Positions 7,470 to 11,903 of a stretch of DNA of 11,903 bases are shown in pieces. Every line of letters begins with the position of its first letter. The stretch's first letter is position 1. The DNA is from Prolixibacteraceae bacterium (GTDB lineage: Bacteria > Bacteroidota > Bacteroidia > Bacteroidales > Prolixibacteraceae). The notes under the pieces were generated by a model. It saw only the letters and a program-made list of their open reading frames with translations, was not told where the DNA came from and did no database searches. The stretch lies in assembly GCA_017998095.1 (NCBI GenBank), contig JAGODU010000123.1:1-11903 (forward strand), in the 5' to 3' direction. The position numbers were made by a program, and so were the translations under genes.

Positions 7470-8399
7470 ATGCAAAAGGTAATATTTATGGTCTTCTTAA
7501 TGTTGGTTCTTTACGGATGTAATAAGGAAGAAGAAACTCTTGACAAGTTTTATATTGCAGAAGTTGTCGGATACGATTTAAATTGTAATACATGTTTGTT
7601 ACAGTTCCCGGATGACACAAAGATTATAAAAAAAATTCTGGGAGAAAGTGAGTCAGATATTTACAATACAGTCAACCTTAATCAGGATGATTTAAAAACC
7701 GGAGAACAAATACAGGTAAAAGTTCGTCTTCCGGAGCTAAATGAAATGAGTGCCTGTAAAACTCTTTATCCTACTTTCAATTATTTAAGTGTATATGTTT
7801 CAGATTACTTAAAATGTGAGGATGCCGATGTTATAGATACTATTGAGTTAAAATATGGAAATTGCGTTACTACTTATGGCCAGACATCTATATGCTTTGA
7901 CTCTTTACTCAATGATTCAAGATGTCCTGATGATGCTAATTGCGTTTGGGAAGGCAACGCTGAGATAAAATTAAAACTTTTAATCACAGGGCTTGGGTAT
8001 CAATATATTAAACTAAATACAAATATTTTACCGACAGATACCACAATCAATCATTTGAATATTGCGCTTATAGGCTTATCGCCATATCCTTCTCTCAATA
8101 TGACAATTAGACCTGAAGACTACAAAGTGAAACTTTCTGTAGCCAATCTGTCAATGCTAAAAGGAAATGCTCAGGTTATTTCTTTTAATCCCGACAAACT
8201 AGTTTGCGACTGGGGGTGGAAAATTAAGATAAACAATGATACAATCATGTCAGAAAGTGGAGTAATAGGAAATACTTTGGGATATGAAATTCCATCACCA
8301 ATAGATGTTTATATTCAAACAGGCGAGAAGGTGCGCAACTGTTCCGAGTCAGGAGGCTTTGATTATTATGATATAGAAAGAATAATAAAAGTCCAATAA
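7470..8399 (+). CDS. Cysteine-rich DSRCP-motif lipoprotein, probably surface-exposed
   Basis: The 309-residue protein starts with a lipoprotein signal peptide with lipobox LYGC (Cys17). The residues after the Cys are NKEEE, which resembles the Lys-plus-acidic lipoprotein export signal known from Bacteroidota and suggests transport to the cell surface. The middle holds DSRCPDDANCVWEGNA (residues 149-164), a motif I recognise from small uncharacterised Bacteroidota proteins. Ten further cysteines are present, including CNTC at 39-42, which would allow five disulfide bonds outside the cytoplasm. The N-terminal part (27-117) and the C-terminal part (about 225-309) look loosely alike: a Cys and beta-rich start, then a Gly-(Glu)-x-V/I strand, then a Cys and Tyr-rich end. 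This suggests a three-part layout. The biological role is unknown. ATG at 7470 is chosen because it places the lipobox correctly. Confidence 0.82.
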   Translation: MQKVIFMVFLMLVLYGCNKEEETLDKFYIAEVVGYDLNCNTCLLQFPDDTKIIKKILGESESDIYNTVNLNQDDLKTGEQIQVKVRLPELNEMSACKTLYPTFNYLSVYVSDYLKCEDADVIDTIELKYGNCVTTYGQTSICFDSLLNDSRCPDDANCVWEGNAEIKLKLLITGLGYQYIKLNTNILPTDTTINHLNIALIGLSPYPSLNMTIRPEDYKVKLSVANLSMLKGNAQVISFNPDKLVCDWGWKIKINNDTIMSESGVIGNTLGYEIPSPIDVYIQTGEKVRNCSESGGFDYYDIERIIKVQ

Positions 8400-8400
8400 C

Positions 8401-8434
8401 AAAAAGCCGACCATCCTTTTCAGGATGACCGACT
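8401..8434 (-). terminator. Intrinsic terminator of the efflux operon
   Basis: Read on the minus strand, two 13-nt arms (8434-8422 and 8417-8405) pair completely, with three G-U wobbles, around a GAAA tetraloop, followed by UUUUU. It lies 33 nt after the TolC-like gene stop. On the plus strand the three wobbles become C-A mismatches and no T run follows, so it should work mainly for the minus-strand operon. The lipoprotein gene ending at 8399 therefore has no clear terminator of its own. Confidence 0.88.
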
Positions 8435-8467
8435 CCGTCTACAAACCTTATTATTATAAAAAACGCC

Positions 8468-9787
8468 TTATAGCTCTATTGGAATTCCATTGTAGAAATC
8501 AAGAATTTTAGTTCTGAAAATAAAGTCATATTTTGCTTGTATAAGCTGTGATTCAGCTATTGACATCCTTGATTTTGAATCGTTATATTCAACTGAATTA
8601 ACCCTTCCGGCATTAAATTTTTCTTCGACATAACGGAATGATTCTTTCATTGAATTAACAGCAGTCATACTTGAATTATATCTTTTAAAAGCAGCAACAG
8701 CATTGGTATATGCCTGCTCAATTTGTTTTCTGAGATCTTTCTTTGCACTTTCAAGTTCAAGCCTGCGATTTTCAATTTGTAATTTAGAATTTTCAATATT
8801 TGTTTTATTTTGAAACTTATTGAAAATTGGGATATTCACACCAAGACCAATATATTCACCATGGTTATCGAGAAGTTGTTTTCCTAAACCTTCATTTTCA
8901 ACGTCATTCATGTTGAAATAGTTATCACCAATTCCGGCAGAAGCCGAAACTGTAGGATACAATCCACTATTCGCAATCTTAAGTTGTATCTCAGAGCTTT
9001 TAAGCTGGTATTCTGCACTTTTAATTTCAGGGCGATTCTCAACTGCCTTATCAAAAACTTGTGATGAAGATGATACTGAAGTTACAGCACTCATTTCAGG
9101 CAATTCAGGTGTAACAATATCAAAGTTTGTATAATTTTCAAGTTCAAGTACCTGCGTCAAATTCAAGAGATAAATCTGAAGAGCATTCTGACGGTTAACA
9201 ATTTCCAGTTCTTCGCTTGCCAGCTGAGATTGCAGCTCAAGTAGTGCACCGGGAGCAAGTTTACCTGCATTTACAAGTTCTTCTGTTCTTTTTATTTGAA
9301 GTCTGGTAGCATCAGCCTGAGCTTCCGAAACCTTAATCATTTCCTTGGCAAAAAGAATTTCAAGATATCCTGATGTAATATTTAAAGTCACATCATCCTT
9401 AGCCTTTTTCAGGTTTTCAAGACTCTTCTTCAGTTCATAATCTTGTTGAACAATTGTGTTTTTCAAACGGCCCCCACTATATACAACAACGTTTGTCCCA
9501 AGAGACAATGAAGTATTCATTGTATTTCTTGACCGGTATGTACCATCGAGCTGTTCAGAACGACCAAAACTAAAGTCCTGAGAAAGATTTGCACTCACTC
9601 CCGGCAAACGATTATTCTTGCTTTGCTGCAATTCATTTTCCTGATATTTTGTATTGATCTCATATTGTTTGATGACAATATTGTTGGTCTGAGCATAGTC
9701 AATACACTTTTGCAACGACCATTTTTCCTGGGCATTTACATTAATAAATATAAGCCCCGATATGACTATCATTAAGAATTTCTTCAT
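8468..9787 (-). CDS. TolC-family outer-membrane efflux protein
   Basis: The 439-residue product has a signal peptide with a cleavage site after residue 19 (NVNA|QEKW). The mature start WSLQKCIDYAQTNN is the usual opening of Bacteroidota outer-membrane efflux proteins. It contains two repeated outer-membrane-efflux halves. Each half has a long helical coiled coil (for example around EEQ- and K-rich residues 150-200 and 335-400) and beta-barrel strands (FSFGRSEQLDG; YIGLGVNIPIF). The second half begins near PEIKSAEYQLKSSE. The protein would form the trimeric outer-membrane channel of the tripartite pump whose adaptor and permease are encoded just upstream. The gap to the adaptor gene is 30 nt and the gene ends the operon, before a hairpin terminator. 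Length and motifs are normal for the family. The exported substrate cannot be read from this subunit. Confidence 0.95.
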   Translation of the reverse strand: MKKFLMIVISGLIFINVNAQEKWSLQKCIDYAQTNNIVIKQYEINTKYQENELQQSKNNRLPGVSANLSQDFSFGRSEQLDGTYRSRNTMNTSLSLGTNVVVYSGGRLKNTIVQQDYELKKSLENLKKAKDDVTLNITSGYLEILFAKEMIKVSEAQADATRLQIKRTEELVNAGKLAPGALLELQSQLASEELEIVNRQNALQIYLLNLTQVLELENYTNFDIVTPELPEMSAVTSVSSSSQVFDKAVENRPEIKSAEYQLKSSEIQLKIANSGLYPTVSASAGIGDNYFNMNDVENEGLGKQLLDNHGEYIGLGVNIPIFNKFQNKTNIENSKLQIENRRLELESAKKDLRKQIEQAYTNAVAAFKRYNSSMTAVNSMKESFRYVEEKFNAGRVNSVEYNDSKSRMSIAESQLIQAKYDFIFRTKILDFYNGIPIEL

Positions 9788-9817
9788 GATTTTTTTCTTT
9801 TATTTTTACGGCTTATA

Positions 9818-10939
9818 TTATTTAGTTGTAGCAACGGCGGCTTTCTGAGCTTTAGGATCTATCTTTTCAGCTTTAATTTTGTCATCCATTTTAAGCCCTT
9901 GGACAATTTCTATATTCAATCCATCGGATAAACCTACTTTAACATCCCGTCTTTCAAACTTCTGAGGTTCTGTTTCTACTTCAACATAAGCTGAGTCCTT
10001 TTCAAATTTGACCAGCGATTCAGGAATAACCATCACACTGTCTCTTTTCTCAAGTACTATACTTGCATTGGCACTGTATCCTGCTCTGATAAACTGACCT
10101 TCCTTAAGTTTAACATCTGCTTTAATCTGAAACTGAATTGCTCCATTTTCTTCTACACCTTTAGGAGAAAGATAAGTAAGTACAGCAGCAAACTGTTCAG
10201 TTTCAATAGCACCTATGGTAAGAATGATATCCATTCCTTCCCTGATTTTACCAACCTCAGTCTCATCTACTTTACCTTCAAATATCATATCACCCATATC
10301 GGCAACAATAGCTATTGTTGTCCCTGCATTGAATGTATTAGCCTGAATCACAGAATTACCAACTTCAATTGGCACATCAAGGAGCATCCCGTTAATTGTC
10401 GAACGTATAAGTGTATTCGTCGTCTTTTCAGATTTTTTGGTAACCCCCTTCTTTATAAGCTCAAGATTGTTTTCTGCTGAAGAAAGTTCCTCACGGGCTG
10501 TATTATATGCAAGCTGTGATTTCTGATATTCTTCGTAGGCAATAACCTTCTTTTCATACAGACTGGTTTGCCTTTCAAAATCAATCTTTGCATCTTCATA
10601 ATTAAGTCTTGACTGATTGACTCTTGACTCTGCACTATTGAGGCTAAGCATGTCGGGGATGATTTTGACTTTTGCAATTACATCACCATTTTTAACCATT
10701 TGACCGGCTTCGATATAAACTTCCTCAATAATACCGGATACCTGGGGTTTGATTTCAATTTCCTTGCGGGGAACAACTGAACCTGTTGCAACTGTTTTCT
10801 TGATAATATTGTCAATCTTTGGCGTTTCTACCTTAAATTGATCAGGTTGTTTTTTTGATTTAGAATAAAGAAAATAGAAAGTTCCGATAAATACAACTAT
10901 CAGAAACACTATTCCGAAGATTTTGAAGAATTTTTTCAT
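9818..10939 (-). CDS. Periplasmic adaptor (membrane fusion) protein, HlyD/MacA-like
   Basis: The 373-residue protein has one N-terminal membrane anchor (about residues 7-26) and no lipobox, so it is tethered to the inner membrane by a helix. The sequence then shows the adaptor plan. First is a beta-barrel/lipoyl half with TGSVVPRKEIEIKPQVSG and EAGQMVKNGDVIAKV. A coiled-coil hairpin follows, about residues 100-165, rich in Asn, Gln, Glu and Ala. The returning lipoyl half (STINGMLLDVPIEVGNSVI) is next, then a beta-barrel around VDETEVGKIREGMDIILTIG, and last a membrane-proximal domain ending near GLKMDDKI. It would link the ABC permease to the TolC-like channel. It starts 36 nt after the permease stop and ends 30 nt before the channel gene. 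The similarity to MacA-type adaptors and the FtsX-like partner indicate an ABC pump rather than an RND pump. Confidence 0.94.
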   Translation of the reverse strand: MKKFFKIFGIVFLIVVFIGTFYFLYSKSKKQPDQFKVETPKIDNIIKKTVATGSVVPRKEIEIKPQVSGIIEEVYIEAGQMVKNGDVIAKVKIIPDMLSLNSAESRVNQSRLNYEDAKIDFERQTSLYEKKVIAYEEYQKSQLAYNTAREELSSAENNLELIKKGVTKKSEKTTNTLIRSTINGMLLDVPIEVGNSVIQANTFNAGTTIAIVADMGDMIFEGKVDETEVGKIREGMDIILTIGAIETEQFAAVLTYLSPKGVEENGAIQFQIKADVKLKEGQFIRAGYSANASIVLEKRDSVMVIPESLVKFEKDSAYVEVETEPQKFERRDVKVGLSDGLNIEIVQGLKMDDKIKAEKIDPKAQKAAVATTK

Positions 10940-10975
10940 GACTTAAAATATTTTAATTTAATTGATTCAAGTTAA

Positions 10976-11903
10976 TTATTCAGCTCTTAATGCATCAATT
11001 GGTTTAATTTCAACAGCTCTTTTAGCCGGCAGATACCCTGCAATTGCGCCTGATATTATCAAAATCATCAGGCACGCTACAGCAACACCAAAATTGATTT
11101 CAGGATTTTTTATAAAAATTCCGTCACCCCCATTTTTTGCTGCCATTTCCAAAAGTTTATTTGCTCCTTCAAGCAAAAGAATTCCGGAAAACAATCCTAA
11201 ATAGCCTGCCACAGTTGTAAGGAAAACACTTTCCATTATGATCTGTGAAATTACTTTCCATGGTGTTGCCCCTATAGCCCTCATAACTCCAATTTCCTGA
11301 GTTCTTTCTTTAATGATAACAAGCATAATATTGCTTACACCAATTACTCCGGCAAGGAGGGTTCCAATACCAACTATCCATGTTAAAATCTGTATCCCGA
11401 TAAACAATGAAGAAAACATTTTAAATTGTTTTTCAAGATTCACATGACCAATTGCCTGAATGTCTGAAGGGGCAATTGAATGTCTTTCCTTAATAGCAGC
11501 CATTACCTTGTCTTCAACAAATGATGCGCTGAATCCCTTTTTAGCAGTAACTCCCAATACATGAACTGAATTGCCGTAATTATATGCAGCCTGCATTGTG
11601 GTAAATGGAAGGAAGATACTTTCCTCAGTTCTTCCGTTCATATTAATATTTGACACAGGATGAATAAGGCCCACAACCTGATAATATACACCGCTTACGC
11701 GTAAGTATTTACCAATTGGCTCTTCATCTTTTTCAAACATTTGTTCAAATACCTTTTCGCCGATTACACAGACTTTACTTTTCTGAATAATGTCTATTTC
11801 ATTCAACCATCGTCCTTTAAGTACATCGGCAGGATCTATACTGTTCCATTGCGGATAATCTCCCTTGATATTGAAGGAGCCTGTGTTTTCTCCCCTGACA
11901 GTG
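10976..11903 (-). CDS. MacB/FtsX-family ABC transporter permease (5' end missing)
   Basis: The frame is open to the window edge, with the first complete codon at 11902-11900, giving 308 visible C-terminal residues. The visible part starts inside the periplasmic core domain (NIKGDYPQW, then DVLKGRWLNEIDI and VIGEKVFEQMF), typical of MacB-like permeases. It continues with VVGLIHPVSN and the FtsX domain. Three membrane helices follow, near IGIQILTWIVGIGTLLAGVIG, ESVFLTTVAGYLGLFSGILLL and VACLMILIISGAIAGYLPA. Between the first two lies the conserved cytoplasmic loop ERTQEIGVMRAIGATP, which couples to the ATPase. The C-terminus AVEIKPIDALRAE is the usual family end. The first membrane helix and the true start lie outside the window; the TTG at 11806 is internal. 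MacB itself carries a fused ATPase; here that domain would be at the unseen N-terminus or encoded by a separate upstream gene, which is more usual in Bacteroidota. Confidence 0.93.
   Translation of the reverse strand, partial: TVRGENTGSFNIKGDYPQWNSIDPADVLKGRWLNEIDIIQKSKVCVIGEKVFEQMFEKDEEPIGKYLRVSGVYYQVVGLIHPVSNINMNGRTEESIFLPFTTMQAAYNYGNSVHVLGVTAKKGFSASFVEDKVMAAIKERHSIAPSDIQAIGHVNLEKQFKMFSSLFIGIQILTWIVGIGTLLAGVIGVSNIMLVIIKERTQEIGVMRAIGATPWKVISQIIMESVFLTTVAGYLGLFSGILLLEGANKLLEMAAKNGGDGIFIKNPEINFGVAVACLMILIISGAIAGYLPAKRAVEIKPIDALRAE

Noticed and set aside
11804..11806. Possible start of the permease gene at a TTG codon
   Set aside because: The same frame stays open to the window edge and its translation (DVLKGRW and upstream) is part of the conserved periplasmic domain, so the gene is truncated by the window, not started here.

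Overview
The window is an AT-rich stretch of a Bacteroidota chromosome, most likely a Bacteroidales or Marinilabiliales-type organism. The evidence is protein style: signal peptides ending in NAQ-like sites, a lipoprotein with Cys-Asn-Lys-Glu-Glu-Glu after the lipobox, a DSRCP-motif lipoprotein, a DUF6427-like membrane protein, and translation starts without clear Shine-Dalgarno sites. No mobile element, CRISPR array, tRNA or rRNA was seen.

Region 1 (1-5459, plus strand) is a tight gene run: the 3' part of a NodB-type polysaccharide deacetylase, purD (purine biosynthesis), a polytopic membrane protein, a NodU/CmcH-type carbamoyltransferase whose start overlaps the membrane-protein gene, and a small membrane histidine kinase with no sensor domain and no ATG start. 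Gaps are 12 nt, 12 nt, an overlap of 4-19 nt, and 87 nt, so one transcript is plausible. The run ends at a strong symmetrical terminator shared with the convergent gene.

Region 2 (5479-8399) holds two divergent single genes with secreted products. On the minus strand is a 613-aa exported right-handed parallel beta-helix protein. On the plus strand is a 309-aa cysteine-rich lipoprotein with a likely surface-export signal. They share a 149-bp intergenic region in which I could not identify a convincing Bacteroidota-type promoter.

Region 3 (8401-11903, minus strand) is a tripartite efflux operon. In transcription order it contains a MacB/FtsX-like ABC permease (5' end outside the window), a periplasmic adaptor (HlyD/MacA-like) and a TolC-like outer-membrane factor. 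It closes with a hairpin terminator that pairs fully only when transcribed in the operon's direction. The ATPase subunit is not in the window and would be expected further upstream on the minus strand.

Most of the window is ordinary. The best leads are the envelope-type genes wrapped around purD (the deacetylase, membrane protein and coupled carbamoyltransferase), the odd start of the kinase, and the three-part cysteine-rich surface lipoprotein. I did not find clear evidence of a wholly new system.
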